Counted from the first letter of the stretch, positions 45,762-56,466 are shown. The stretch is DNA of 64,000 bases from Steroidobacteraceae bacterium (GCA_017853555.1 JAFMJH010000003.1:113058-177057), one strand, 5' to 3'. The notes: generated from the sequence alone by a model not told the origin. Translations and numbers: made by a program.

Positions 45762-46808
45762 GTGAGCCAAGCGCCCACTGCCTTGCCCCTCGATCGCGGC
45801 CGCGATCGCGACACGCTCGGTCGCCCGATGCGCGACCTGCGCATCTCGGTGATGGACCGCTGCAATTTTCGTTGTCCGTATTGCATGCCGCAGAACACGT
45901 TCCACGAGGGTTATCGTTTCCTCAAATCGGCGGAGCGACTTTCGTTCGAGGAAATCGTGCGTCTGACGCGCATCGCCACGACGCTCGGCGTGCGCAAGCT
46001 GCGCATCACGGGCGGCGAGCCCTTGCTGCGCCCGAACCTCACCGACCTCGTGGGCGATCTCGGCACGTTGCCGGGAATCGAAGACGTCGCGCTCACCACC
46101 AACGGCGTGCTGCTGGCCAAATACGCCACCGAATTGAAGGCCGCCGGCCTCACTCGCATCACCGTGAGTCTCGACAGTCTCGACCCGGCGGTATTCGCCG
46201 CCATGAGCGGTGGTTTCGGCGGCGTGGAACAAGTGCTCGAGGGCATCGAGGCGGCGCGCGTCGCCGGACTCGCACCCATCAAAATCAACGTCGTCGTGCA
46301 GCGTGGCGTGAACGATCACACTTTGCTCGATCTCGTCGATCGATTTCGAGGCAGCGGCGTGATCGTGCGCTTCATCGAATACATGGACGTCGGGAATCGC
46401 AACCATTGGCAGCCGCAACTGGTGCTGCCCTCGGCGGAGCTCGCCGCCCGTCTGAACGCGCGCTGGCCGATGCGCCCGCTCGAGGCCAACTATCGCGGCG
46501 AAGTGGCCGAGCGCCACGGCTTCACGGACGGCCGCGGCGAGGTCGGTTTCATCTCGTCGGTATCACAACCGTTTTGCGGTGATTGTTCGCGTGCGCGTTT
46601 GTCCTCGGATGGCGCGCTCTACACCTGCCTGTTCGCCACCACGGGCACGGATTTGCGCGGCCCGCTGCGAGCGGGCGCGAGCGATGCCGAAATGCTCGAG
46701 TTGATGCGCGGGATATGGCAGCGACGCACCGATCGCTACAGCGAACAACGCGCCGAGTTGCGCGCGCGCACCGACCGCAAGATCGAAATGCATTACATCG
46801 GCGGCTGA
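45762..46808 (+). CDS. moaA: GTP 3',8-cyclase
   Basis: Radical-SAM first enzyme of molybdenum-cofactor synthesis. N-terminal 4Fe-4S motif MDRCNFRCPYCMP, KLRITGGEPLLRP, and the C-terminal cluster FCGDCSRARLSSDGALYTC; it ends in Gly-Gly as required. GTG start 4 bases after the moeA stop. 348 residues. No moaB or mogA was seen in this window. Confidence 0.97.
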   Translation: MSQAPTALPLDRGRDRDTLGRPMRDLRISVMDRCNFRCPYCMPQNTFHEGYRFLKSAERLSFEEIVRLTRIATTLGVRKLRITGGEPLLRPNLTDLVGDLGTLPGIEDVALTTNGVLLAKYATELKAAGLTRITVSLDSLDPAVFAAMSGGFGGVEQVLEGIEAARVAGLAPIKINVVVQRGVNDHTLLDLVDRFRGSGVIVRFIEYMDVGNRNHWQPQLVLPSAELAARLNARWPMRPLEANYRGEVAERHGFTDGRGEVGFISSVSQPFCGDCSRARLSSDGALYTCLFATTGTDLRGPLRAGASDAEMLELMRGIWQRRTDRYSEQRAELRARTDRKIEMHYIGG

Positions 46809-46823
46809 AGAGGACCCTCGCAC

Positions 46824-47333
46824 ATGGCCCGGCCCAAAAAATCGACCGCGCGCAACGCCGGACTCACGCATCTCGATGCGGCACAGCGTCCGATCATGGT
46901 CGACGTCGGCGACAAAGCGGTGACGGCGCGCACAGCCACCGCCGAGGCACGGCTCAAACTGCCGCTCAAGGTCGCTCGCGCCCTCGCCGCCACCGGTCAT
47001 CGCACCAAAAAAGGGCCGGTGTTCGACACGGCGACGATCGCCGCCGTGCAAGCGGTGAAGCGTACCCACGAACTCATCCCCTTCTGTCATCCGTTGCCGA
47101 TCGAACATTGCGATATCGATATCGACGCGGCCCGCTCGGGTCGCATCGTGATTCGCTGCACGGTGCGCGCCACGCACCGCACCGGTGTCGAAATGGAAGC
47201 GCTCACCGGCGCAACCGTGGCGGCACTGACCGTGTACGACATGTGCAAGGCCTTGTCGCACGACATCGTCATCGAGCACATCGCGCTGCTCGAGAAGCGC
47301 GGCGGCAAACGCGACTTCGCGCGGCGTCGATGA
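46824..47333 (+). CDS. moaC: Cyclic pyranopterin monophosphate synthase
   Basis: Converts the MoaA product to cPMP. Conserved [55 protein letters not shown] (catalytic Asp and Lys) and the Arg-rich tail. 169 residues, starting 15 bases after moaA. Stop overlaps the next ATG. Confidence 0.96.
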   Translation: MARPKKSTARNAGLTHLDAAQRPIMVDVGDKAVTARTATAEARLKLPLKVARALAATGHRTKKGPVFDTATIAAVQAVKRTHELIPFCHPLPIEHCDIDIDAARSGRIVIRCTVRATHRTGVEMEALTGATVAALTVYDMCKALSHDIVIEHIALLEKRGGKRDFARRR

Positions 47334-48166
47334 TCGCTCCGGTACATGGCCTGGTGCTCGCCGGTGGCCGCAGCACCCGCATGCACCGCGACAAGGCGGC
47401 GCTCGCCTACCATGGTCGCAGCCAACTCGAAGAAACGCATGCCCGCCTCGCCGAATGCCTGCCGCAGGTGTACGTCGGCGTGCGCGCCGATCAGACCGAC
47501 GACCCGTTGCGACGCGGCTACGCACAGATCGTCGACGTCCAAGGTCTCGCCGGCCCGCTCGCCGGCATCCTCGCTGCGCAGCGTCACACGCCGCAGGTGG
47601 CCTGGCTCATCGTCGCCTGCGATCTGCCGTTTTTGAACGTGGCGGTGCTGCGTCATCTGCTCGCCGCACGCAACCCCGCGGCGATCGCCACCGCCTTCCG
47701 CTCGGCGCACGACGGGCTGCCCGAGCCGCTATGCGCGATCTACGAACCACGGAGCAACGCCGCGCTCGAACGCTACGCCGCCGCAGGCCGCAACTGTCCG
47801 CGCAAGTTCCTGATCGAGTCGGCAGCGACGCTCGTCGACTTGCCCGATGCGCGCGCCCTCGACAACATCAACTCCGCCACGGAATATTGGCAGACCATGC
47901 AAACGCTAGCTCCGCGCCCCGACGGCCAAGAAGTGCAGATCCAGTATTTCGCGCTGCTGCGCGAACAAGCCGGTCGCTCACGCGAAACCTTGCGCACGCA
48001 GGCCCGAACGCCGCGCGAACTCTACGCCGAGCTGCGCACGCGCCACCCGTTCACGCTCGACGTCGACTTGTTGCGCGTCGCGGTGAACGGCGAATTCGGT
48101 GACTGGGAACAACCGCTCGCCGAAGGCGATGCGGTGGTCTTCATCCCGCCGGTCGCGGGCGGCTGA
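47330..48166 (+). CDS. Fusion of MobA-type guanylyltransferase and MoaD sulfur carrier
   Basis: 278 residues. Residues 1-about 195 are a MobA-like nucleotidyltransferase with [20 protein letters not shown] and [14 protein letters not shown]; residues about 200-278 are a MoaD-like ubiquitin fold ([15 protein letters not shown]) ending in the required Gly-Gly of PPVAGG. There is no stop between them. The C-terminal Gly-Gly is free for thiocarboxylation, so the fusion can work. ATGA overlap with moaC. Confidence 0.93.
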   Translation: MIAPVHGLVLAGGRSTRMHRDKAALAYHGRSQLEETHARLAECLPQVYVGVRADQTDDPLRRGYAQIVDVQGLAGPLAGILAAQRHTPQVAWLIVACDLPFLNVAVLRHLLAARNPAAIATAFRSAHDGLPEPLCAIYEPRSNAALERYAAAGRNCPRKFLIESAATLVDLPDARALDNINSATEYWQTMQTLAPRPDGQEVQIQYFALLREQAGRSRETLRTQARTPRELYAELRTRHPFTLDVDLLRVAVNGEFGDWEQPLAEGDAVVFIPPVAGG

Positions 48167-48180
48167 TCGCGAGCCTCGTC

Positions 48181-49722
48181 GTGTCACGGTTCACGTTCAG
48201 TTCGACGGCGCTCGACGTCCCGCAGCTGCAAGCGACGCTCGCCGATCCGACCTGCGGCGGTTATGCCGCGTTCGAAGGCTGGGTGCGCGATCACAACGAG
48301 GGCCAGTCAGTCACGCATCTCGAATACGAGGCCTTCGAAGCGCTGGCGATACGCGAAGGTGAGCGGATCATCGCCGAGGCCTGCGCGCAGTTCGGCATCC
48401 GCAACGCACGCTGCGTGCATCGGGTCGGCGATCTTGCGCTCGGCGAGATCGCGGTCTGGGTCGGCGTCAGCGCCGCGCACCGCGACGAAGCGTTTCGGGC
48501 TTGTCGCTACATCATCGACGAAGTCAAACATCGCGTGCCGATCTGGAAAAAGGAACATTACGTCAGCGGTGACTCCGGCTGGGTCAATTGCGAGCGCTGC
48601 GCGACGGCGCCGCAAGCCGCGCACACCCACACCCACACCCACGCCCACGCGCACGCGCACGCGCACACGACGCCCAGCGACTACTCGCGCCAGATGGCCT
48701 TGCGCGAAGTCGGCGTCGCCGGGCAGGCGCGTCTGCGCGCCGCCTGCATCGGCATCGTCGGCGCGGGCGGACTCGGCGTGCCCGCGATGCAATATTTGGC
48801 AGGTGCCGGCGTCGGTAAACTCGTCGTCGTCGACGGCGATCGTCTCGAAGCCTCGAACCTGCACCGCCAGACCTGGTACGCCCTCGCCGATTGCGGCACG
48901 CCGAAAGCGCAGCTTGCGGCCGCACGCATCCGCGCACTCAATCCGGAAGTCGAAGTCACGACGCACGCGATGCGACTCGACGCCCGCAATGCCGCGCAGC
49001 TGCTGCGCGGTTGCGACGTGGTGCTCGATTGCACCGACAATTTCGCCACCAAGTTCGCGCTCAACGACGTCGCGCAAACTTCGGGTGTGCCGATCGTGTT
49101 CGCGAGCGTTCACCAGTACGAGGGTCAACTGCAGTTGGTCGACCCGCGACGTCAAAGCGCCTGCTTGCGCTGCATCTGGCCCGAAGCCACGCGCGACGGC
49201 GTAGTCGGCAATTGCGCCGAAGCCGGCGTGCTCGGCCCGGTGCCGGGCTTGCTCGGCACCTTGCAGGCGCTCGAAGTGCTCAAAATCGTGCTCGAGCTGC
49301 CCGGTCGACTCGGCGACGAACTGCTGGTGATCGATGCACTCGATCTGTCGGTGACGCGCGTGCGCGCCGAACGCGCGGCCGCCTGTCGCGATGGATCGTG
49401 CGCGCGCAGCGCCGAGGCTGCGTCGGACGCAAACGCCGACATCGAACGTGACTACGCGACGCTCGAACCGGCCGTGGCCGCCGGATTCGTGGTGCTCGAC
49501 ATCCGCGATGCCGAAGAAGTCGCTGCAAGTCCGCTGCGGCACGCGGCCGTGCGCCACGTGCCGATGCAGGAGTTACTCGCCGGTCGCAACCTGCCGGCCG
49601 ATGCGCGCTATCTTCTCGTGTGCGCACGCGGCGTGCGCAGTCGAGGCACGGCCGAAACGCTGCGCGCACGCGGCGTCGCCGAGGTGTATTCGCTGCGCGG
49701 CGGCGCTCAGGCTCTGATCTGA
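48181..49722 (+). CDS. Triple fusion: MoaE, MoeB-like adenylyltransferase and rhodanese
   Basis: 513 residues. MoaE domain (1-about 140) with the catalytic [12 protein letters not shown]; then a His-rich linker (about 147-163); then an E1-like MoeB/ThiF domain (about 165-395) with [32 protein letters not shown] and [14 protein letters not shown]; then a rhodanese domain (about 420-513) with the active loop [14 protein letters not shown] start. MoaE and MoeB both act on MoaD, which is fused to MobA next door, so the operon makes two multifunctional proteins. Shares 16 bases with the proA 3' end. Confidence 0.93.
   Translation: MSRFTFSSTALDVPQLQATLADPTCGGYAAFEGWVRDHNEGQSVTHLEYEAFEALAIREGERIIAEACAQFGIRNARCVHRVGDLALGEIAVWVGVSAAHRDEAFRACRYIIDEVKHRVPIWKKEHYVSGDSGWVNCERCATAPQAAHTHTHTHAHAHAHAHTTPSDYSRQMALREVGVAGQARLRAACIGIVGAGGLGVPAMQYLAGAGVGKLVVVDGDRLEASNLHRQTWYALADCGTPKAQLAAARIRALNPEVEVTTHAMRLDARNAAQLLRGCDVVLDCTDNFATKFALNDVAQTSGVPIVFASVHQYEGQLQLVDPRRQSACLRCIWPEATRDGVVGNCAEAGVLGPVPGLLGTLQALEVLKIVLELPGRLGDELLVIDALDLSVTRVRAERAAACRDGSCARSAEAASDANADIERDYATLEPAVAAGFVVLDIRDAEEVAASPLRHAAVRHVPMQELLAGRNLPADARYLLVCARGVRSRGTAETLRARGVAEVYSLRGGAQALI
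48622..48668 (+). repeat. Short tandem repeat coding for a His-rich linker
   Basis: Alternating CAC-based hexamers encode eight histidines alternating with Thr or Ala between the MoaE and MoeB domains. Such repeats can change length by slippage. May bind metal or only act as a linker. Confidence 0.75.
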
Positions 49723-50981
49723 CCCGAACCGCGTACGACGTATTTGTAACTCGTCAACTGCTCGACGCCGACCGGTCCGCGCGCATGGAAACGATCGGTC
49801 GAAATGCCGATCTCCGCACCCATGCCGAATTCGCCGCCATCGGCGAATTGCGTCGACGCGTTGTGCAGCACGATCGCGCTGTCGACCTCATCGAGAAATC
49901 GGCGTGCCGCTTCGGCGTCTTGCGTGACGATCGATTCGGTGTGCGCCGAACCGTAACGCGCGATGTGTTCGATGGCCGCCCCCACGCCGTCGACCACGCG
50001 CACGGCAATGATGGCGTCGAGATATTCGGTGTACCAGTCTTCTTCGGTCGCGGGTCGCACGCGCGCATCGATGGCACGGGTTGACGCATCGCCGCGCACC
50101 TCGCAGCCGCGCGACAGCAGCGCCTGCACGAGGGTCGGCAGGTGCGTGTCGACGATCGCGCCATCGACCAGCAAAGTCTCGGCGGAGCCGCAGATGCCGG
50201 TGCGTCGCAACTTCGCATCGAGGACGATCCGTACCGCCATGTCGAGATCGGCCGCGCGATCGACGTACACGTGACAATTGCCCTCGAGATGGCCGATCAC
50301 CGGCACGCGCGCTTCATCCTGCACGCGCTTGACCAGGGTTTTGCCGCCGCGCGGCACCAACACGTCGATGTAGTCGGTCATCTGCGCCAACATGTAGCCG
50401 ACCGCTGCGCGATCGGTGGTCGGCACGAGTTGGATCGCCGCCTCGGGCAGACCCGCGGCACGCAGACCCGCCACCAGACAGGCATGGATCGCGGTGCTCG
50501 AATGCAAACTCTCCGACCCGCCGCGCAAGATCACCGCGTTGCCCGATTTCAGACACAACGCGCCGGCATCGGCCGTCACGTTGGGCCGGCTCTCGTAGAT
50601 GATGCCGATCACGCCGAGCGGCACCCGCACGCGCGCGATGCGAAGGCCGTTCGGTCGCGTCCATTCGGCGATCACGGTACCGATCGGATCCTCTAGCGCC
50701 GCGATGTCTTCGAGCCCTTTGGCCATGGACTCGATCCGCGCGGGATCGAGCTTCAATCGATCCATCATCGCGCCCGACAAACCTTTGGCACGACCGACCT
50801 CGAGATCCTTCGCATTCGCGTCGACCAGCGACGTTTGCGACGCACGCAGTGCGGCCGCCGCCGCGAGCAACGCGCGATCCTTGGTCGCACGCGTGGCGCG
50901 CGCCAGCGCCGGTTGCGCGGCGACCGCCGCCGCGCCGATGCGCTGCATGAGCTCTGCAACCGTGGCGGCGGGGTCGGTCAT
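49707..50981 (-). CDS. proA: Gamma-glutamyl phosphate reductase
   Basis: Second step of proline synthesis. Aldehyde-dehydrogenase fold; [22 protein letters not shown], the catalytic-Cys segment [14 protein letters not shown], and the C-terminal [20 protein letters not shown] are typical. 424 residues. ATG overlaps the proB stop, so they form an operon. Confidence 0.97.
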   Translation of the reverse strand: MTDPAATVAELMQRIGAAAVAAQPALARATRATKDRALLAAAAALRASQTSLVDANAKDLEVGRAKGLSGAMMDRLKLDPARIESMAKGLEDIAALEDPIGTVIAEWTRPNGLRIARVRVPLGVIGIIYESRPNVTADAGALCLKSGNAVILRGGSESLHSSTAIHACLVAGLRAAGLPEAAIQLVPTTDRAAVGYMLAQMTDYIDVLVPRGGKTLVKRVQDEARVPVIGHLEGNCHVYVDRAADLDMAVRIVLDAKLRRTGICGSAETLLVDGAIVDTHLPTLVQALLSRGCEVRGDASTRAIDARVRPATEEDWYTEYLDAIIAVRVVDGVGAAIEHIARYGSAHTESIVTQDAEAARRFLDEVDSAIVLHNASTQFADGGEFGMGAEIGISTDRFHARGPVGVEQLTSYKYVVRGSGQIRA

Positions 50982-52120
50982 TGCATCACCAGATCGTCGC
51001 GGTGGATGAGTTCGTCACGGCCGCGGATGCCGAGCAAGGCTTCGATGTCGGCGCTCTGCCGACCGATGATGCGCGCCGCATCGGCATCCGAATAAGCCAC
51101 GATGCCGCGCGCGACTTCGCGGCCCTCGCTCGTCACCACGCTCACGGTGTCACCGCGCTCGAACCGCCCTTCGAGCGAGCGCACGCCTGCGGGCAACAGA
51201 CTCTTGCCGCTGCGCAAGGCGCGCCAGGCGCCTTCGTCGATGATCACGGCGCCGGCGGGACGCAGCGTGCCTGCGATCCATTGTTTGCGCGCGGCGACCG
51301 GCGTCGCGCTCGGACGGAACCACGTGCAGCGCGCACCCTGTTCGATGCGCCGCACCGGATGTCGCGGCGCGCCGGCGGCGATGCAAAAATGACAACCGGC
51401 GGCCACGGCGATCTTCGCCGCCAGAATCTTGGTGGTCATGCCGCCGCGACCGACCTCGGACGCCGAACCGCCGGCCATCGCTTCGATCGACGGCGTGATC
51501 TCGCGCACCAAGGGAATGAACTGCGCCGCGGGGTTTTTGTTCGGGTCAGCGCTGTAGAGACCGTCGATGTCCGACAGCAGCAACACGCAGTCCGCGCTCA
51601 CCATCTGCGCCACGCGCGCAGCGAGACGATCATTGTCGCCGTAGCGAATCTCGGCGGTCGCGACGGTGTCGTTTTCGTTGATGACGGGCACGGCGCCGCG
51701 GGCGAGCAAGGCGTTGAGCGTGGCGCGCGCATTCAGATAACGACGTCGCTGCTCGCTGTCTTCGAGCGTGAGCAGCACCTGCGCCACCGGAATATCGCTC
51801 GCTTCGAGCAACTCCTTGTACGCGTGTGCGAGTCGAATCTGACCGACGGCCGCCGCGGCCTGGCTCTCCTCGAGACGCAAGGGGCCCTTGGGCAAGCCGA
51901 GATGACGCCGACCGAGCGCGATCGCGCCGGAGGAGACGAGCACGACCTCGCGACCCTGGCGACGCAGACGCACGACGTCTTCGATCAGCGTTTCGAGCCA
52001 CGCGCGGTTGAGTCGGCCTGTCGCCGCATCGACGAGCAAGGCTGAGCCCACCTTGACCACGACGCGACGCGCGCGGGCAAGCGGATTGGGCGTGGCGGTG
52101 TTGGAGGACTTGGTAGGCAT
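50978..52120 (-). CDS. proB: Glutamate 5-kinase with PUA domain
   Basis: First step of proline synthesis. [47 protein letters not shown] and [13 protein letters not shown] are kinase motifs; the C-terminal PUA domain (about 290-380) has [14 protein letters not shown]. 380 residues from the ATG at 52120. A longer open frame upstream has no conserved sequence. Confidence 0.97.
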   Translation of the reverse strand: MPTKSSNTATPNPLARARRVVVKVGSALLVDAATGRLNRAWLETLIEDVVRLRRQGREVVLVSSGAIALGRRHLGLPKGPLRLEESQAAAAVGQIRLAHAYKELLEASDIPVAQVLLTLEDSEQRRRYLNARATLNALLARGAVPVINENDTVATAEIRYGDNDRLAARVAQMVSADCVLLLSDIDGLYSADPNKNPAAQFIPLVREITPSIEAMAGGSASEVGRGGMTTKILAAKIAVAAGCHFCIAAGAPRHPVRRIEQGARCTWFRPSATPVAARKQWIAGTLRPAGAVIIDEGAWRALRSGKSLLPAGVRSLEGRFERGDTVSVVTSEGREVARGIVAYSDADAARIIGRQSADIEALLGIRGRDELIHRDDLVMQ

Positions 52121-52254
52121 GGTCGCGCGCCGCTGAGCGGCTTGCACTATAGCATCGCGCCGGTGCGGGCAAGCGCGCATACGTTTGCGCGCTTTCATGG
52201 CGCGCCGGTAAAATCACCCGACTACCGTCAGTTTCCTCGCCAGAGGTGTCGATC

Positions 52255-52575
52255 GTGAGCAGAGACAAGGAACCCGTCCCCGGCCAGTGGTACGAGAACG
52301 TCGAAGAGGACGAGACCTTTCGCGTGCTGTCGCTCGACGAAGATCACGAGATCGTCGAGATCGAATACCTCGACGGCGAAATCGAAGAATTGGACATCGA
52401 CGAGTGGCACGAGATGGATCTCGAACTCACCGCGGAGCCGGAAGGCTGGTCGGACGAGGACGACGAGGACGAAGACGAAGATGAAGACCTCGACGATGAA
52501 GACGAGGACGAAGACGACGACTGGGACGAGGATGAAGACGACGATTGGGACGAGGACGAAGACGCCGATCGTTAA
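52255..52575 (+). CDS. Acidic DUF6763-type protein
   Basis: 106 residues. The N-terminal half (PVPGQWYENVEEDETFRVLS, IEYLDGEIEELDIDEWHEM) matches the small DUF6763 family; the C-terminal about 35 residues are almost all Asp/Glu with Trp. The GTG at 52255 is favoured over one at 52246 because AGAGGTG precedes it. Role unknown; the acidic tail may bind metal or basic partners. Confidence 0.8.
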   Translation: MSRDKEPVPGQWYENVEEDETFRVLSLDEDHEIVEIEYLDGEIEELDIDEWHEMDLELTAEPEGWSDEDDEDEDEDEDLDDEDEDEDDDWDEDEDDDWDEDEDADR

Positions 52576-52663
52576 CCGCGCAGTGGGCTAGGCCCCGGGG
52601 TTGACCGGGGGCGTTTCCGGCCCCGTGGTAGTTTCATCCGCATCCGTCCGTAGGAGATCGTGG

Positions 52664-55624
52664 ATGAATCTGTCGGTACTGCTGTGGGGCATTCCGCAGG
52701 CGATGCGCGTGATGGCGAAGCTCTACCCGGAGTACGCCACGCGCCTGAAGCAAAAAGACCTCGTCGCCCAATTCCGGCTGCACGACGAGCCGACCGGTCG
52801 CTGGATCGCGCTCGCCGGCGGCAAGATTCGCTCGCGCGCCGGGCTGCACGCTTCGCCCGACATCACCATCCGCTTCAAGAACCGCGAGATCGCCGAGCGC
52901 TTCCTCACCCCGCCCTTCGACATGCTCGAGCGCATCGACGCGGCGAAGAACTTCAAAGTCGTGATCGAGGGCCAGGATGCGCTGGCCGTGTGGTTCATGG
53001 CGACGCTCGCGCGCCTCGAAAGCATCACCTGGAAAGCCGGCACCGACATGGGTGATGGCGTCACCCGCTACACCAACGGCACCAACAGCGGCCCGATTTT
53101 CGTCTACGTCAAAGACGGCAAGATCCTGCGCACGACGCCGATCGACTTCAGCGACGAGGACGCGCCCTCGTGGGAAATCCACGCGCGCGGCAAGACCTTC
53201 AAGCCGACGCGCCGCACCACCGTCGCCTCGCACGCGATGTGCCAGAAATCGCTGGTGTATACCAAAAATCGCATCCTGCATCCGATGAAGCGCGTCGACT
53301 TCGACCCCGATGGCGAGCGCAACATCCAGAACCGCGGCAAGTCGAAATTCGTGCGCATCAGCTGGGACGAAGCGCTCGATATCGTCAGCAAAGAAATCAA
53401 ACGCGCCAAGGCGGTGGGCCCCGGCGCGATCGCGGTCGCCAACGGTTCGCACCACCAGTGGGGCAACCTCGGCCACTATTTGAGCGCCTTCAATCGCTTC
53501 TGGAATCTCATCGGCGTCACCAAACTCGTGCACAACCCGGATAGCTGGGAAGGCTGGTATTGGGGCGCGATGCACCACTGGGGCAACAGCCTGCGACTCG
53601 GCTGCCCCGAGTTCTACGGCACCGTCGAAGACTGCCTGAAAGAAGCCGAGCTGATCGTCTTCTGGTCCAGCGACCCGGACGCCACCTACGGTTTCGACGG
53701 CACCGAGCGGCGCGAATGGGCGAAGCAGCTCGGCATCAAGATGGTCCACATCGACCCGTACATGAACCACACCGCCGCGCATCTCGGCGGCAAATGGATC
53801 TCGCCGAAACCCGGCACCGATGCCGCATTCGCACAGGCGCTGTGCCACGTCTGGATCACCGAAGACTTGTACGACAAAAAATTCGTCGCCGAACGCACCA
53901 CGGGCTTCGACGAATGGAAAGCCTACATTCTGGGTGAAACCGACGGCGTGGCGAAAACGCCGGAGTGGCAAGAGAAAGAAACCGGCGTGCCCGCGCGCGA
54001 CGTGCGCGCGCTCGCCCGTGAGTGGGGCACCAAAAAAACCTATCTCGGCGCCGGTGGCTGGGGCGTGGGCTTGGGCGGCGCAAACCGCGGCCCGATGGGC
54101 GTGCAATGGGCGCGCATGATGACGATCCTGGGCGCGATGCAAGGTCTGGGTCGGCCGGGCTCGAATTTCGGCAATCTGCAATTCGGCGCGCCGCTCGACT
54201 TCAATTTCTATTTCCCTGGCTATGCCGAAGGCAGCTTCTCGGGCGATCTGCAATACAGCGCGAACTCGGCGAACAACTATCAAAGAATGCCGCACATCGT
54301 GACGATGAGCTCGGTGCGCCAGGCCATTCCGAGAATATGGTTCCCCGAAGCGATCACGCAAGGCAAGGCCATGGGCTACCTGACCGACGTGTCGTCGGTG
54401 CAAGGACAATTCTTTCCGTTCGGCTACCCCTCACCCGGACACGTGCGCGTCGAGATGCTCTACAAATACGGCAGCGCATCGTTCGGCACCATGGTCGACT
54501 CGAATCGCTGGGTGCGCATGTACCAGCACGAGAGCTTGAAATTCGTGGTGAATCAGTCGGTGTGGTGGGAAGGCGAAACGCCCTACGCCGACGTCATTCT
54601 GCCCGCGTGCACGGTGTTCGAGCGCTGGGACATCAGCGAGTGGTACAACGTGGGCGCGGGCTACGTGCACCACATGTACTCGATGAACAACCATCGCGTG
54701 ATCTCACTGCAGCACAAGGCGATCGAGCCGCTCGGCGAATCCAAATCGGACTACGACATTTTCCTCGCGATCGCCGAGAAACTCGATCTCGGCGCCGTGT
54801 ACTCCGAAGGCGGCACCACCGAACTCGACTGGTGCAAGCGCGTGTTCGACTCGTCCGATTTGTCCAAGAAAATCTCCTGGCGCGAATTCATGCGCAAGGG
54901 CTATTACGTCGTGCCGCCCGATCCGGAATCGGCGCGCGCGCCGACCGCGAACCGCTGGTTCTACGAAGGACGCAAGAAAGACGTGCCCGAACCTTACCCG
55001 CTGCCCTCGGACTACAACCGCGGCTACGGCAACGGCCTGCAGACGCCGTCGGGAAAATTCGAATTCATCGCGCAAACGCTGAAACGCATCGACGATCCGG
55101 ATCGTCCGCCACTCAACAAATACATGCCGCTTTACGAAGACGGCAAACAGGATCCGCAACTGGCGGAGTTTCCGTTGCAGCTGCTCTCGCCGCACTCGCG
55201 CTATCCGTTCCACGTCATGGGCGACGACGAAGGCAGCACCCTGCTCGACATCCGCGAGCATCGGATATTCAAGGACGGTCACTATTACCTTGTCGCGCGC
55301 ATCAGCCGCGAAGATGCCGCGGCGCGCGGCATCGGCGACGACGATCTGATCCGCCTGTGGAATCACCGCGGCTCGGTGGTGCTGGCGGCGCAGGTCACCG
55401 ACCGACTGCGTCCCGGCGTCGTCAGTGCACCCACGGCTTCGGCGCAATATCGCCCGATCGGTGAACCCGGCAAATCGACCGATCTCGGCGGCTGCGTGAA
55501 CCTGCTCAACCCGAGCAAGGCGATCACCAAAAAATCGCACGGCATCCGACCGAACACCACGTTGATCCAGATGGAGAAGTGGACCGGCGTGGACACCTGG
55601 AAGCCGGTGCTGGAGAGCGCGTGA
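52664..55624 (+). CDS. Transhydroxylase-like molybdopterin oxidoreductase large subunit with N-terminal SCP2-like domain
   Basis: 986 residues. Residues 1-about 125 look like an SCP2 sterol-carrier domain (RFKNREIAERFLTPPFDMLE, FKVVIEGQDALAVW). From about 128 the protein follows pyrogallol-phloroglucinol transhydroxylase (DMSO-reductase family): GPIFVYVKDGKILRTTPIDF, PMKRVDFDPDGERN, NGSHHQWGNLG, and HNPDSWEGWYWGAMHHWG, with the His, Asp and Ser corresponding to the substrate- and Mo-binding residues. No N-terminal 4Fe-4S cysteines of the formate-dehydrogenase type and no Tat signal are seen, so it is cytoplasmic. AGGAG ribosome site. Substrate unknown. Confidence 0.88.
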   Translation: MNLSVLLWGIPQAMRVMAKLYPEYATRLKQKDLVAQFRLHDEPTGRWIALAGGKIRSRAGLHASPDITIRFKNREIAERFLTPPFDMLERIDAAKNFKVVIEGQDALAVWFMATLARLESITWKAGTDMGDGVTRYTNGTNSGPIFVYVKDGKILRTTPIDFSDEDAPSWEIHARGKTFKPTRRTTVASHAMCQKSLVYTKNRILHPMKRVDFDPDGERNIQNRGKSKFVRISWDEALDIVSKEIKRAKAVGPGAIAVANGSHHQWGNLGHYLSAFNRFWNLIGVTKLVHNPDSWEGWYWGAMHHWGNSLRLGCPEFYGTVEDCLKEAELIVFWSSDPDATYGFDGTERREWAKQLGIKMVHIDPYMNHTAAHLGGKWISPKPGTDAAFAQALCHVWITEDLYDKKFVAERTTGFDEWKAYILGETDGVAKTPEWQEKETGVPARDVRALAREWGTKKTYLGAGGWGVGLGGANRGPMGVQWARMMTILGAMQGLGRPGSNFGNLQFGAPLDFNFYFPGYAEGSFSGDLQYSANSANNYQRMPHIVTMSSVRQAIPRIWFPEAITQGKAMGYLTDVSSVQGQFFPFGYPSPGHVRVEMLYKYGSASFGTMVDSNRWVRMYQHESLKFVVNQSVWWEGETPYADVILPACTVFERWDISEWYNVGAGYVHHMYSMNNHRVISLQHKAIEPLGESKSDYDIFLAIAEKLDLGAVYSEGGTTELDWCKRVFDSSDLSKKISWREFMRKGYYVVPPDPESARAPTANRWFYEGRKKDVPEPYPLPSDYNRGYGNGLQTPSGKFEFIAQTLKRIDDPDRPPLNKYMPLYEDGKQDPQLAEFPLQLLSPHSRYPFHVMGDDEGSTLLDIREHRIFKDGHYYLVARISREDAAARGIGDDDLIRLWNHRGSVVLAAQVTDRLRPGVVSAPTASAQYRPIGEPGKSTDLGGCVNLLNPSKAITKKSHGIRPNTTLIQMEKWTGVDTWKPVLESA

Positions 55625-56466
55625 TGGCCAAGAAATGGAATCTGATCGTCGACGTCGAGCGCTGCGACAACTGTCGCGTGTGTTTTCTCGCCGTGAAGGA
55701 CGAGTACATCGGCAACGACTTCCCGGGTTATTCGGCCGCGCAACCGGCGCAGGGCCACAATTGGCTCGAGATCCGCCGCCGTGAACGCGGCAGCTACCCG
55801 ATCGTCGACGCCAACTTCATGCCGGTGATGTGCAACCACTGCGACGATGCGCCGTGCATGAAAGTCGCGCGCGACGGCGCCGTGCGCAAGCGCGACGACG
55901 GCATCGTCATCATCGACCCCGTCAAAGCCAAAGGCCAAAAGCAGATCGTCGAGGCCTGCCCCTACGGCGCGGTGAGCTGGAACGAAGCGGCGCAGCTGCC
56001 GCAGGCCTGGACGTTCGATGCGCATCTGCTCGACCAAGGCTGGGACAAAGTTCGCGCGCAACAAGCCTGCCCCACCGACGTGTTCCGCACCCTCAAGGTC
56101 GACGATGCCGAGATGCAGCGCATCAGCGCCGCCGAGAACCTGTCGGTCGATCGCCCGGAGCTCGGCACCCGCCCCCGGGTGCATTACAAAAACCTGCATC
56201 GCATGACCCACTGCTTCGTCGGCGGCACGGTCGTGCGATCGGTGAACGGCGTCGAAGAATGCGCCGCCGGCGCCGAGGTGGTCCTGCGGCAGCAGGGCCG
56301 CGAGATCGCGCGTACCACCACGGACACCTTCGGCGAGTTCAAAATCGACCGCCTGCCGCAGCACAGCGGGCGCTATGACATCGAGGTCACGGGGGCGGGT
56401 CGCGCCTCGGCCGAGGTGACGGTCGGCAGCGAGAGCCCCTACGTCGGCGTACTGACGCTCGCCTGA
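55624..56466 (+). CDS. Transhydroxylase-like Fe-S small subunit, one cluster site lost
   Basis: 280 residues, ATG sharing one base with the large-subunit stop. Cysteine groups CDNCRVC (14-20), CNHCDDAPC and CPYG are kept, as is the TthB-like ERRERGTYP-type loop (RRRERGSYPIVD) and a C-terminal transthyretin-like module (PRVHYKNLHRMT onward). The fourth Cys of the first group is Val, the CTMC-type pair is WTFD, and the third Cys of that last group is also gone, leaving only one in ACPTDVF. That removes exactly one predicted 4Fe-4S site and leaves two. Confidence 0.88.
   Translation: MAKKWNLIVDVERCDNCRVCFLAVKDEYIGNDFPGYSAAQPAQGHNWLEIRRRERGSYPIVDANFMPVMCNHCDDAPCMKVARDGAVRKRDDGIVIIDPVKAKGQKQIVEACPYGAVSWNEAAQLPQAWTFDAHLLDQGWDKVRAQQACPTDVFRTLKVDDAEMQRISAAENLSVDRPELGTRPRVHYKNLHRMTHCFVGGTVVRSVNGVEECAAGAEVVLRQQGREIARTTTDTFGEFKIDRLPQHSGRYDIEVTGAGRASAEVTVGSESPYVGVLTLA

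Noticed and set aside
48601..48680. CRISPR-like or frameshift-prone repeat
   Set aside because: It is an in-frame His codon tract within one protein; no spacers.
52586..52625. GC-rich hairpin as terminator after the acidic protein gene
   Set aside because: Stem has mismatches and no T-run; not convincing.
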